From: BMS3ABIN04 sp965554225
Lineage (GTDB): Bacteria; Bacteroidota; Ignavibacteria; Ignavibacteriales; Melioribacteraceae
Assembly (NCBI GenBank): GCA_965554225.1
Contig: CBEVZC010000045.1
Coordinates: 1 to 22,337 of the forward strand
Direction of reading: 5' to 3'
DNA: 22,337 nucleotides
The translations under genes and the position numbers were made by a program. Under the pieces are notes generated by a model. The model saw nothing but the letters and a program-made list of their open reading frames with translations, was not told the DNA's origin and ran no database searches. Positions within the stretch are counted from its first letter, which is position 1. Each line of letters starts with the position of its first letter. Shown piece after piece: positions 7,528-15,410 of this stretch.

Positions 7528-8805
7528 TTATAATAAACTTAAATTGTTATTAAACCAGAAATTAACCTTAAATAAAACACGGAAGTCATTATTATAAATT
7601 TTATTATTCATGTACTGTCCTTGAACATCAAACGACCAAAATTTATGAGGTCTATAATTAATGCCGGCAAGTATAGTGGTTAAAGTATTACTTGGTGCAT
7701 CTTGTTCAAGTTTGTAACTTGTGAAAGAAACTCCAAGAGAAGGTGTTATTAGTCCATCTAAAAAACTTTTAGCAGTATAAACGGAAACTGCATCCAATTC
7801 ACCTGCATATCCGAATGTTTTACGATAACTCAGACTTCCGAGATTGGTAGTGGCGCCAATCGTTAATCGCTGAGAAGAATCGTCTCGATAAGTAACATTA
7901 CCAAATCTTCCAAATACAGAAACAGACTTTGATATTTTATAATCGGCACCTCCTTCAATTTCACTGGTGTTGCCGTAATTAAAAACTGAAAAAATGGAGT
8001 TATATCGAACCCGTGGTTCTCTGTAATTGTAATAGAGACTCAAACCAAGCTTTTTTATTTTTCTGTAAGATGCCATGGCTTCAAATTTTGACGTCGATAA
8101 CATATTCAGGTCATAATCATATTTTGCAGAGAGATTGATTTCATCTCGCAGGTTATAATAAACTTTACCATATAAAAATTCATACTGCTTAGAATTTTGC
8201 TGAATCAAGACTTGTATGGGGTTTAAATTTGCATCTAATCTAGTAGTAAAATAGTTAACTGATTTAAAATTTTTGTTTATGTAACCGCCAATAAATTTTA
8301 AATTGTTAATGGCAGTAATTTCAAATTTCCCGTTCAATATATAATCGTTAGCCCAATCATCTGTTAATGCAAGTTTTTGATAAGCCGGAACATTACCTCC
8401 GTAAAAACCGGTTATCTTAACTCCTTTGAATTTTAGGTCTAAATTCACACCGTCAAATACTCCGCTGCCAACACCGTTAAACTGAGACTGCCGTCCTATC
8501 TTTACCGTAGCTACTTTTGCTATTTTTCTTATAGTAAGGAAAAGATTATAAAATCTTAATCTCGGGTCTTGGTCAAGTTTTCCAACAATATTTGTTTCAA
8601 AATTTAGCCTTGTTCTTAAACTTACATTTCCTTTGTTAACATTTAACGAAATAGTTTGAAAAGAACGGAGATAGTTTTTAGAAAAGTTTTGCGAATCGAA
8701 TCTCTTAAAACTATAAACAGAGGAAGAAATTCTTCCATTAATATTTTGACCTAAAGAAACAGTTGTTAATACAGCAACAAAAACAAAGAAAAATAGTTTT
8801 TTCAT
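7528..8805 (-). CDS. Outer-membrane beta-barrel, probable porin partner of the cytochromes
   Basis: A 425-residue protein with a signal peptide (MKKLFFFVFVAVLTTVSLG, then QN) and alternating hydrophobic/polar strands with aromatic girdle residues throughout (such as SLRTRLNFETN, KYEFLYGKVYYNL-like stretches and SFDVQGQYMNNK). There are no cysteines or heme motifs. It lies 10 bp after a tetraheme gene and is translationally coupled to the 14-heme gene. The context supports an MtrB-like sheath that holds a cytochrome in the outer membrane. The C-terminus (NNNLSLL) lacks the classical final Phe. It is shorter than MtrB, so a different barrel size or a plain porin is possible. Confidence 0.75.
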   Translation of the reverse strand: MKKLFFFVFVAVLTTVSLGQNINGRISSSVYSFKRFDSQNFSKNYLRSFQTISLNVNKGNVSLRTRLNFETNIVGKLDQDPRLRFYNLFLTIRKIAKVATVKIGRQSQFNGVGSGVFDGVNLDLKFKGVKITGFYGGNVPAYQKLALTDDWANDYILNGKFEITAINNLKFIGGYINKNFKSVNYFTTRLDANLNPIQVLIQQNSKQYEFLYGKVYYNLRDEINLSAKYDYDLNMLSTSKFEAMASYRKIKKLGLSLYYNYREPRVRYNSIFSVFNYGNTSEIEGGADYKISKSVSVFGRFGNVTYRDDSSQRLTIGATTNLGSLSYRKTFGYAGELDAVSVYTAKSFLDGLITPSLGVSFTSYKLEQDAPSNTLTTILAGINYRPHKFWSFDVQGQYMNNKIYNNDFRVLFKVNFWFNNNLSLL

Positions 8806-8815
8806 TTTTTATCCG

Positions 8816-9385
8816 TTATTTCTTTTTTCTATGTGGAATTTCATGCTCTATTTTTGCCCACATTTCTTTGAAATTAAATCCAGAGAAGGTAGGACTTTCC
8901 GGATTGTGACAAGTTCTACAAAATTCTTCAGTATTCTCAAAAACGTTTACCAGACCATTTTTCATTGCAAGTTTTCTGTTCTTCATAATCTTTATAGTTT
9001 TATAATCTCCACCTGCACCATGGCAAGTCTCGCATTGTACACCATCCTCAACCTTGAATTTTGGTCCGATGGATTTTGCATCAACTTCTAAGCCGCTAGT
9101 GTGACAAGATAAACAATGCTTTGATTCCACCGCTTTATCTCCAAATCCCATTTCTTTAGAATACTTATTGGCCTTTGGTGTTTTAAGTACTTCATATGCT
9201 TGTGCGTGAATACTTTCTTTCCATATTTTATATTGCTTACCTTGTTTTGCAGATTTGTGGCATTTGCCGCAAACTTTTGTGCCGACATACTTATGTATAA
9301 CTAATTTTTGAGCGGAAAGTGAGAGAAAAGAGCTGATAACAAATAGGGAAAGAAAAAACGAAAAAGTTAATAATTTTCTAAACAT
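8816..9385 (-). CDS. Tetraheme cytochrome, c554-like (copy 2)
   Basis: A 189-residue exported protein with a signal peptide (1 to about 25) and four CXXCH motifs (CGKCH, CLSCH, CETCH, CRTCH). The opening KYVGTKVCGKCHKSAKQGKQ and the CETCHGAGGDY element match the cytochrome c554 family, soluble periplasmic electron shuttles. It is clearly a paralogue of the neighbour at 9522-10082: same length, same four sites and a shared FNFKxxWAKIEHxxP ending. The ribosome site AGGAGG lies 4 bases before the ATG. It probably feeds electrons to the porin-bound cytochrome encoded downstream. The link to hydroxylamine oxidation known for c554 is not supported here, since no hydroxylamine oxidoreductase gene is present. 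Confidence 0.9.
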   Translation of the reverse strand: MFRKLLTFSFFLSLFVISSFLSLSAQKLVIHKYVGTKVCGKCHKSAKQGKQYKIWKESIHAQAYEVLKTPKANKYSKEMGFGDKAVESKHCLSCHTSGLEVDAKSIGPKFKVEDGVQCETCHGAGGDYKTIKIMKNRKLAMKNGLVNVFENTEEFCRTCHNPESPTFSGFNFKEMWAKIEHEIPHRKKK

Positions 9386-9472
9386 GGTTCCTCCTATTTG
9401 AAATTTAATTAAATAAAAGGGAAAAACAAAAACAGTAAAAATTAAATAATAAAGTAAATATTTAAAGCAAAA

Positions 9473-9511
9473 ACCATATATTGTGAAACTTTATATTCCA
9501 CAATATATGGT
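9473..9511 (-). terminator. Long hairpin between the two tetraheme genes
   Basis: Perfect 13-bp inverted repeat ACCATATATTGTG / CACAATATATGGT (9473-9485 and 9499-9511) with a 13-base loop, followed on the minus strand by TTTTTGC. It begins 11 bp after the stop of the first tetraheme gene. It could terminate most transcripts, giving excess tetraheme protein over the downstream conduit, or act as an mRNA stabiliser. Confidence 0.7.
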
Positions 9512-9521
9512 AATTAGAATT

Positions 9522-10082
9522 TTATTTTTTCTTTGGTACTGGATGTTCAATTTTAGCCCAATATTTTTTAAAGTTGAACTCTTTGAAAGTTGGACTCTTT
9601 TTATTATGGCATGTGACACACAATTCGCTTCCAGGATCAGTATACATTTTAAGACCGTTTTTCACAGCTTTATCCTGATTTTTCATTATTTTTTTGGATT
9701 TATAATCAGAACCTGGTCCGTGGCATGTTTCGCATTGTACACCGTTTTCAATTTTGAATCTTTTTCCAATTAAAGAAGCTTTTACATTATAAGTCGGTGC
9801 ATGGCACTCTAAGCATTCCGGAGTATCGACGGCTTTTGTTTTGAATCCTTTATCGGCGGCTATTTTATCGGCTTTTTTTGTTTGTAGAGTTTTGTAAGCT
9901 TGTGCGTGTTTTGTTTTTTCCCATATTTTGTATTGTTTACCTATCTTTTTAGATTTGTGGCACATACCGCACTTTTTAGCTCCAACATATTTATGAGCTT
10001 TTTTCTGAGCAGATATATTATTCATTGAAATTGCAAACAAAAAAATGAAAAAAGCAAAACTTAAAATTTTTAAAGTTTTCAT
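9522..10082 (-). CDS. Tetraheme cytochrome, c554-like (copy 1, promoter-proximal)
   Basis: A 186-residue exported protein with a signal peptide (1 to about 25, ending ISAQ) and four CXXCH motifs (CGMCH, CLECH, CETCH, CVTCH) in the cytochrome c554 arrangement (KYVGAKKCGMCHKSKKIGKQ, CETCHGPGSDY). It is very rich in lysine, so the mature protein should be strongly basic. The ribosome site AGGAG lies about 7 bases before the ATG, with a good promoter about 50 bp upstream. It is the first gene of the cytochrome operon and is separated from its paralogue by a strong hairpin. A diffusible periplasmic carrier between inner-membrane donors and the outer-membrane conduit is the likely role. Confidence 0.9.
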   Translation of the reverse strand: MKTLKILSFAFFIFLFAISMNNISAQKKAHKYVGAKKCGMCHKSKKIGKQYKIWEKTKHAQAYKTLQTKKADKIAADKGFKTKAVDTPECLECHAPTYNVKASLIGKRFKIENGVQCETCHGPGSDYKSKKIMKNQDKAVKNGLKMYTDPGSELCVTCHNKKSPTFKEFNFKKYWAKIEHPVPKKK

Positions 10083-10133
10083 TTTTCTCCTCTATTTATT
10101 TTATAAGACATATAACTCTTTATTTCTGTTTAT

Positions 10134-10162
10134 AATATACAAGATTATTACCTTTTTGACAA
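10134..10162 (-). promoter_or_regulatory. Sigma70-like promoter of the cytochrome operon
   Basis: On the minus strand, TTGTCA (10157-10162) and TATATT (10134-10139) are separated by exactly 17 bases, each matching the consensus at five of six positions. The predicted start of transcription is near 10127, about 45 bases before the tetraheme ATG. No sigma-54 -24/-12 element was seen upstream of this gene. Confidence 0.55.
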
Positions 10163-10560
10163 TTTTAATGAAAATATTTGTAAAAAATTAAAATTATTTC
10201 ATAATTATATACATTTTGACTTTTTGCTTGTTTTAATTGAAAATTTTTCTATAAAAAATGAAGTGTATTTTTGATTAAGAATTTATTTACAAGCTAGTTT
10301 TCTGCTTGTAAACTCTTTAATTGTAGCTGTTAGTTTGTTATTTGTTTTTACTACCATTTAAAGATATTAAAATAAGCGTGAATTGCAGGAACTATGAAAT
10401 ATTAAAATTACTGTATGAAAAATGGCATTTAGTTGGTTGAAAAAAACTAATATTTTAATTATTTCAGTGAAATTTGGGATAATATTAACTTAAAATAAAC
10501 CATGCTCTTTTTTTTGTGAGCTTCGTCAAGATTAGGTTCTGAATTTTCTATACTTTGGCG
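10163..10560. other. AT-rich divergent intergenic region
   Basis: About 400 bp between the cytochrome operon and the kinase gene with no credible gene; short frames are stopped quickly. It contains the 27-bp hairpin listed at 10286-10312 and an imperfect GTTTTAATTGAAAA (10230-10243) that weakly recalls the GTTTC/GAAAC repeats near the sigma-54 activator. A small RNA cannot be excluded or supported. Confidence 0.6.
10286..10312. repeat. 27-bp inverted repeat in the intergenic region
   Basis: Perfect 9-bp arms TTTACAAGC / GCTTGTAAA with a 9-base centre. There is no T run on either side, so a terminator is unlikely. It could be an operator for either divergent gene or an RNA hairpin in an untranslated leader. 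Confidence 0.45.
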
Positions 10561-10562
10561 TT

Positions 10563-10583
10563 GTATATAAAAATATTATATAC
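10563..10583. promoter_or_regulatory. Palindrome upstream of the hybrid kinase gene
   Basis: GTATATAA-AAATA-TTATATAC has perfect 8-bp arms and a 5-base centre, and lies 39 bp before the kinase ATG. TTGTATAT occurs at 10561 and again at 10587, so one arm is partly repeated. It may be an operator or part of the promoter; the composition is pure A/T apart from the end bases, so chance is possible. Confidence 0.35.
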
Positions 10584-10621
10584 ATGTTGTATATTTTGTA
10601 CAGCCAAATTGAACTGAAAAA

Positions 10622-12553
10622 ATGAATAAAAAAATTTTACTTGTCGGAATATTTGAAAACAATAACTTACTTCAAAACCTTGAAGAGTTCGGATTTGATA
10701 TACTTACGAATATTGAAACGGGTGAAGATGCGTTAAAACTAGCGCTTCAGAATAAACCGGATCTTGCAATTGTAAGCAATCAGCTTTTGGGAAGGTTGGA
10801 TAATTTTGTAACAGCCGATCTTTTATATGATGTATATAATATTCCGGTTATTCTTCAGGTAGAAGCGTTTGACGAACAATTTGTAAATAGGGCTAAAGTT
10901 AGTTTAATAAATGAATATCTACCTGCGGATTGTAATCAGGAACTGCTCCAATTTACCATAACAAAAACTTTTTTGAATCATGATAAAAATAAAAAGTTAA
11001 AAGACGAAGCTGCTGTTTATAAAAATATTATAGATTCTTCGCCGGAAATTATTTTCAAATTAAGTAAGGATTTCAAAATCCGGTTTGCAAGTAGACCCGT
11101 TAAAAGTACTCTTGGTTATAATTATAGCGATCTTATTGATCACAGTATATTTGAATATATCGATCCCGAAGACAAAAACAAAATAATTGATCTTTATGCA
11201 AGCCAAACTCGGAATGAATTATCGCCAATTCCAATTGATTTAAGAATTAAAGACAAGAAAAATCAATTTGTATTGCTTTCAGGTACGGCAAAGTTTGCTA
11301 ATTTAGCAGGTAATCAATCGGAGCTAATTTTAAGTTTATCAAAAGCCGGGGAAAAAAAGTTTGAACTTCCTTCCTACAAACCGGATGAAGTTTATTTTAC
11401 ACAGATTTTGGAATATGCACCTTATGGAATTGCTATAATTTCTGATCAGGAATTTAAGTTTATTAATCCTGAGTTTACTGCAATAACCGGATATACGCTT
11501 AATGATATTAAAGTTTTAGATGACTGGTTTAACTTAGCATTTCGTGATGACAGCTATAGGCAAGTTGTTAAAGAAATGTGGAACACCGATTTTGATCTGA
11601 AAAGAGTAGTGAGAACTTTAAGTATACAGTGCAAAAACGGTGAAGTTAAGCAGCTTGATTTTAGACCAAACAGAATTGCCAATAATAAACTTGTAATTTC
11701 CATAATTGATGTTACCGAGCAAAGAAGAACCCAGGAAGCGCTGAATAATTATTTGGAAGAAATTAAGGAAAGTAAGTCCAAGATAGAAAAGAAAAACGCA
11801 GAGCTTAATAATCTTAATAAAGCTCTAAAAGAATCGGAACAAAAGTTAAAAGAACTAAATGAGGACAAAGATAAATTCTTTTCAATTTTAGCGCATGATC
11901 TTCGCACACCATTTAATGCATTGCTTGGGCTCTCTGAATTTGTAATTCAGGAATATGATGAATTGACAAGTGACGAGGTAATAAAAATAGTTAAAGATAT
12001 CAACAGCGCCGGACAGAATTTATTTAGACTTCTGGAAAATTTGTTGAGCTGGTCGCGACTAACTTCGGGAAGAGCGGATTTTAATCCAGAAAAAGTCGAT
12101 TTATATGTTATTGCCCTTCAGGCTGTTATGTTATTGAAACAAACAGCAGAAAAAAAAGAAATTGATCTGTTGAATTTAGTTCCCAAGAATTCACTTGCTT
12201 TTATCGATGAAACGATGATAGAATCCGTAATAGAAAATCTTGTGACTAATGCGATTAAGTTTACTCCACGTAAAGGGTCAATTAAAATTTCTTCTAAAGA
12301 GTTAGCAGATGCATATCAAATTAGTATTAGCGATACCGGTGTTGGAATTAGCGAAGAGAACTTGCAGAAATTATTCAGAATGGATATTCATTTTACCGAA
12401 TACGGAACGGAGAGAGAAAAGGGCAGCGGTCTGGGCTTGCTTTTATGTAAAGAGCATGTACAGAAAAACGGCGGTAAAATTTGGGTTGAGAGTGAGGAAG
12501 GTAAAGGTTCAACTTTTTATTTCACCGTTCCAAAAGCTAAGTTAAATAAATAG
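10622..12553 (+). CDS. PAS-containing histidine kinase with a degenerate N-terminal receiver
   Basis: A 643-residue soluble kinase. Residues 1-120 have the fold pattern of a CheY-like receiver, but the position of the phosphorylated Asp is Ser52 (LAIVSNQLLG where LxxxDxxxPG is usual) and the conserved Lys is absent, so it should not be phosphorylated. Two PAS domains follow (about 132-245 and 259-370), then a coiled coil (370-417), a HisKA domain with phospho-acceptor His425 (SILAHDLRTPFN) and a complete ATPase domain (N box ENLVTNAIKF, DTGVGI, GSGLGLLL). There are no membrane segments. No partner response regulator is in the window. It is divergent from the cytochrome operon, which makes a regulatory link possible but unproven. 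The ribosome site is weak. Confidence 0.92.
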   Translation: MNKKILLVGIFENNNLLQNLEEFGFDILTNIETGEDALKLALQNKPDLAIVSNQLLGRLDNFVTADLLYDVYNIPVILQVEAFDEQFVNRAKVSLINEYLPADCNQELLQFTITKTFLNHDKNKKLKDEAAVYKNIIDSSPEIIFKLSKDFKIRFASRPVKSTLGYNYSDLIDHSIFEYIDPEDKNKIIDLYASQTRNELSPIPIDLRIKDKKNQFVLLSGTAKFANLAGNQSELILSLSKAGEKKFELPSYKPDEVYFTQILEYAPYGIAIISDQEFKFINPEFTAITGYTLNDIKVLDDWFNLAFRDDSYRQVVKEMWNTDFDLKRVVRTLSIQCKNGEVKQLDFRPNRIANNKLVISIIDVTEQRRTQEALNNYLEEIKESKSKIEKKNAELNNLNKALKESEQKLKELNEDKDKFFSILAHDLRTPFNALLGLSEFVIQEYDELTSDEVIKIVKDINSAGQNLFRLLENLLSWSRLTSGRADFNPEKVDLYVIALQAVMLLKQTAEKKEIDLLNLVPKNSLAFIDETMIESVIENLVTNAIKFTPRKGSIKISSKELADAYQISISDTGVGISEENLQKLFRMDIHFTEYGTEREKGSGLGLLLCKEHVQKNGGKIWVESEEGKGSTFYFTVPKAKLNK

Positions 12554-12795
12554 CACGCAGATGATATTTAATTATAAAGAAAAACGTTGGAAGAAAAAGT
12601 TCTTTGTTCGCAGTGCTTGGTTGAACTAGAAAATCAGAAAAAAAAGATCGCTGAACAAGCATGAAATAATAAATAAGCCTTTCCTGTAAATTTCCTGAAT
12701 TCTAAATTGTTCATTCTCCATTGTTTTTGTTATAGTTTACTCTAATCCTGAAAATTTGTAGTTTCCATTTTAATTTTTAAATTACTTACGATGCG

Positions 12796-14832
12796 ATGAA
12801 TAATAAAAAACAAAATATCAGCAAACTTCGTGAACAAATAAATAATATCGATCAGGAATTAGTAAAGCTGCTGGCTGAGCGAAGGAAGCTGAGCAAGGAC
12901 GTTGTTATTGTAAAAGATAAAGATGGTAAACCTATTCGAGATCAGAAAAGGGAAACCGAATTGTTGAATAAAATAATTTCAATCGGTAAAAAACATAATT
13001 TGGATTCTCATTTTCTCACAAAGATCTTTTACGAAATTATTGATGATTCGGTCCGGCTGCAGCAGAAGTATTTACAAAATTATAAGCCAGAAAACGAAGC
13101 CGGAATTTTGAGAATTGCGATTCAGGGAATTGAAGGGTCCTATAGTCATTTAGCCTCGACGCAATTTTTTGCTCATAACGAAGAGGAGTTAATATTTCTT
13201 AATAAAGAAACTTTTGATGAAGTTGTTAACGCTGTTGAAAAAGGTGAAGCTGATTATGCGGTTTTACCAATTGAAAATACTACTTCCGGCGGAATTAACG
13301 AGGTTTACGATTTATTATTGCACACAACTTTATCAATTGTAGGCGAGGAGAAATTTCAAGTAAAGCATTGTTTAATCGGGATGGAAAACTCTTCCGTTTC
13401 TAAGTTGACAAAAATATTTACGCACTATCAAGGAGCTTCACAATGCAGTAAATTCCTTTCATCGTTACCGCATTGCGAGATTAGTTTTTATTCCGATACT
13501 GCTATGTCTGCCCGGAAAATTGTTGAGGAGAATAATCCGGTATACGGAGCAATTGCCAGCGAGGAAGCGGCGAATTTATTTAATGTTAAAATATTAAAAA
13601 GGGATATTGCAAATCAATCGGAGAATTATACAAGGTTTTTAATCTGTTCGCGTAAACCGAAAGATGTAGATTTAAGAATTCCGGCAAAAACTTCTTTGGT
13701 AATGGCAACTTCTCACACTCCGGGTTCATTGGTCGATGCTTTATCGGTATTTCAAAAGTATCATGTAAATATGACTAAATTAGAATCCCGCCCTATTTTG
13801 GGTAATCCTTGGGAAGAAATGTTTTATATGGATTTTGAAGGGAATACGGTTGATCCGGTTATTAGGAAGTTATTCGATGAGCTTGGGAAGTACACGCGTT
13901 TTTTGAAAATATTAGGTACTTATCCTTCAAAGGATATTGTGAAAACAAAACTTAATGTTTCGCATAGTTCAATGAAAACTGATGAGGATATTGAAAAAGA
14001 AAAACCGGCTCTTAATAGAAAGAATATACCCCAAAAGGAAAAGAGTTATAAATTAGCTAGTCGAGATTATAAAACTGAAGACACAATTATAAAAGTAAGA
14101 GATATTGTTATAGGCGGAGATAATTTTATTGTAATTGCAGGACCATGTTCGGTTGAATCGCATGAACAAATATTTTCATGTGCTAATGAAGCTAAAGAAC
14201 ATGGCGCTCAAATACTTAGAGGCGGATGTTTTAAACCGCGTACATCGCCTTATAGTTTTCAAGGTTTGGGATTTGAAGGATTGAACGAGCTGGAAGCTGC
14301 AGGCAAAATTTACGATCTTCCTATTATTACCGAAGTGCTGGCTCCCGACCAAGTTGAAGCAGTTGCCAGGCAGGCGGATATTTTACAGGTTGGCGCAAGA
14401 AACATGCAGAATTTCTCTTTGCTGAAGGCTGTCGGAAGATGCCACAGACCGGTAATGCTGAAAAGAGGGATGATGTCATCGTTGGATGAGTTGTTAAACG
14501 CAGCAGAATATATTCTTTCGCAAGGGAACCGGCAAGTACTTTTATGCGAAAGGGGAATAAGAACTTTTGAAACCGCCACTCGTAACACGCTCGATTTAAG
14601 CGCAATTCCGATTTTAAAAGAACTTACGCATTTACCTATTATTGTTGATCCTTCGCATGCAATAGGACAACGCGATAAAGTAATCCCGTTAGCTAAAGCC
14701 GCAAAGGTTGTTGGTGCACATGGAATAATGGTTGAATTTCATCCCGAGCCGGAAAAAGCATTAAGCGATCCTGATCAAGCTTTAAGGTTTGAGCAGTTTG
14801 AAGAAATGATGAGAGATTTAAGTAAGATATAA
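12796..14832 (+). CDS. pheA: Fused chorismate mutase, prephenate dehydratase, ACT and DAHP synthase
   Basis: A 678-residue multifunctional enzyme of aromatic amino-acid synthesis. Residues 1-92 are an AroQ-type chorismate mutase (IDQELVKLLAERRKL, KDGKPIRDQKRE). Residues 105-288 are prephenate dehydratase (PIENTTSGGINEVYDLL and the catalytic TRF at 279-281). Residues 298-376 are an ACT domain with the Phe-binding elements GSLVDAL and ESRP (330-333). After a charged linker, residues 430-678 are a DAHP synthase of the AroA-beta/KDO8PS-like type: AGPCS (C451), RGGCFKPRTSPYSFQG, QVGARNMQNF, KRG, DPSHA (H621) and E647 as metal ligands. One chain therefore catalyses the entry step of the shikimate pathway and two steps to phenylpyruvate, and the ACT domain could let Phe restrain both ends. 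All motifs look intact. Confidence 0.95.
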   Translation: MNNKKQNISKLREQINNIDQELVKLLAERRKLSKDVVIVKDKDGKPIRDQKRETELLNKIISIGKKHNLDSHFLTKIFYEIIDDSVRLQQKYLQNYKPENEAGILRIAIQGIEGSYSHLASTQFFAHNEEELIFLNKETFDEVVNAVEKGEADYAVLPIENTTSGGINEVYDLLLHTTLSIVGEEKFQVKHCLIGMENSSVSKLTKIFTHYQGASQCSKFLSSLPHCEISFYSDTAMSARKIVEENNPVYGAIASEEAANLFNVKILKRDIANQSENYTRFLICSRKPKDVDLRIPAKTSLVMATSHTPGSLVDALSVFQKYHVNMTKLESRPILGNPWEEMFYMDFEGNTVDPVIRKLFDELGKYTRFLKILGTYPSKDIVKTKLNVSHSSMKTDEDIEKEKPALNRKNIPQKEKSYKLASRDYKTEDTIIKVRDIVIGGDNFIVIAGPCSVESHEQIFSCANEAKEHGAQILRGGCFKPRTSPYSFQGLGFEGLNELEAAGKIYDLPIITEVLAPDQVEAVARQADILQVGARNMQNFSLLKAVGRCHRPVMLKRGMMSSLDELLNAAEYILSQGNRQVLLCERGIRTFETATRNTLDLSAIPILKELTHLPIIVDPSHAIGQRDKVIPLAKAAKVVGAHGIMVEFHPEPEKALSDPDQALRFEQFEEMMRDLSKI

Positions 14833-14841
14833 TTTCACATA

Positions 14842-14870
14842 AAGCTAAGTCCATCAAAGTAACTTAGTTT
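14842..14870 (+). repeat. Hairpin after the fused aromatic enzyme (copy 1)
   Basis: AAGCTAAGT (14842-14850) pairs with ACTTAGTTT (14862-14870) as a 9-bp stem with one G-T pair and an 11-base loop, starting 9 bp after the stop codon. The T-rich end is short, so it may be a weak terminator. The 12-mer AGCTAAGTCCAT inside it (14843-14854) recurs at 15366. Confidence 0.5.
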
Positions 14871-14917
14871 ATGCCAAACATGGTTGTTAAATATGAGCCT
14901 ATTTATTTTAGAGAACA

Positions 14918-15349
14918 ATGAACATGAAATTTAATACATTCCTTCCCAATTTAGCAACACTGCAAGGGCTAAGGATTGTTCTCAATTTCCAGCTTTCAAG
15001 CATTGTACTGCTGCTTTTAGTCTATATTTTGTTCCCGTTATTTGTTCTACTAATAATTGCGGCGGCAATATTATTTATACCGTATATGTTACTGGCTTTA
15101 TTTAATGAAAAGAAATACGGATGGATTATATTTTTCTGTGTAATGGTGCTGATACCGTTATTTTCGACTTTAATATTTGTAAATAATCAAAATATTATCT
15201 ATGGTTTATTAGCGGTTTCGCTGGGTCTATTTTATTTATATTGTTTTATCTTAAGGTTTACAGTTAATGACTGGATAAGGGAAAGGAATTGGAAGAAGCA
15301 TAGAGAGCATCTAAAATTAGATGATGAAATGTACAAGGATGTTTCCTAA
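14918..15349 (+). CDS. Small inner-membrane protein of unknown function
   Basis: A 143-residue protein with three or four hydrophobic segments (about 28-60, possibly two helices; 68-89; 94-113) and a basic then acidic cytoplasmic-looking tail (RERNWKKHREHLKLDDE). No known domain was recognised. It follows the fused aromatic enzyme by 85 bp and lies between two related hairpins. Start choice is uncertain: ATG at 14918 or the ATG two codons later. The sequence pattern is that of a real gene, with consistent membrane segments and no competing frame. Confidence 0.65.
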   Translation: MNMKFNTFLPNLATLQGLRIVLNFQLSSIVLLLLVYILFPLFVLLIIAAAILFIPYMLLALFNEKKYGWIIFFCVMVLIPLFSTLIFVNNQNIIYGLLAVSLGLFYLYCFILRFTVNDWIRERNWKKHREHLKLDDEMYKDVS

Positions 15350-15365
15350 TTTATGCTAGTGCAAC

Positions 15366-15410
15366 AGCTAAGTCCATTCTATAGACTAAGGTGCTCAAAA
15401 GAACTTGGCT
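15366..15410. repeat. Hairpin between convergent genes (copy 2)
   Basis: AGCTAAGT (15366-15373) pairs with ACTTGGCT (15403-15410), one G-T pair, around a 29-base loop. The left arm and following CCAT are identical to the hairpin at 14843-14854, and AGTAACTTAG/AAGAACTTGG on the right side are also alike. The right arm touches the stop codon of the minus-strand gene. It probably serves as a terminator region for both converging genes. Confidence 0.45.

Noticed and set aside
8831..9091. 86-residue plus-strand frame opposite the tetraheme gene
   Set aside because: It is antisense to a clear four-heme cytochrome. The matching frame opposite the paralogue (9483-9773) arises the same way, from the shared coding sequence.
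808..10082. CRISPR array or mobile element suggested by the many short repeats in the cytochrome block
   Set aside because: The repeats are heme-motif codons (complement of CXXCH) and domain duplications within coding sequence. No evenly spaced repeats, transposase or terminal inverted repeats were seen.
10083..10621. Sigma-54 -24/-12 promoter upstream of the cytochrome operon
   Set aside because: No GG-N10-GC type element was found on the relevant strand. The sigma70-like TTGTCA-N17-TATATT is the better explanation.
14310..14605. Two overlapping 92-residue minus-strand frames inside the fused aromatic enzyme
   Set aside because: They are antisense to the conserved DAHP synthase domain and are a by-product of its codon use.
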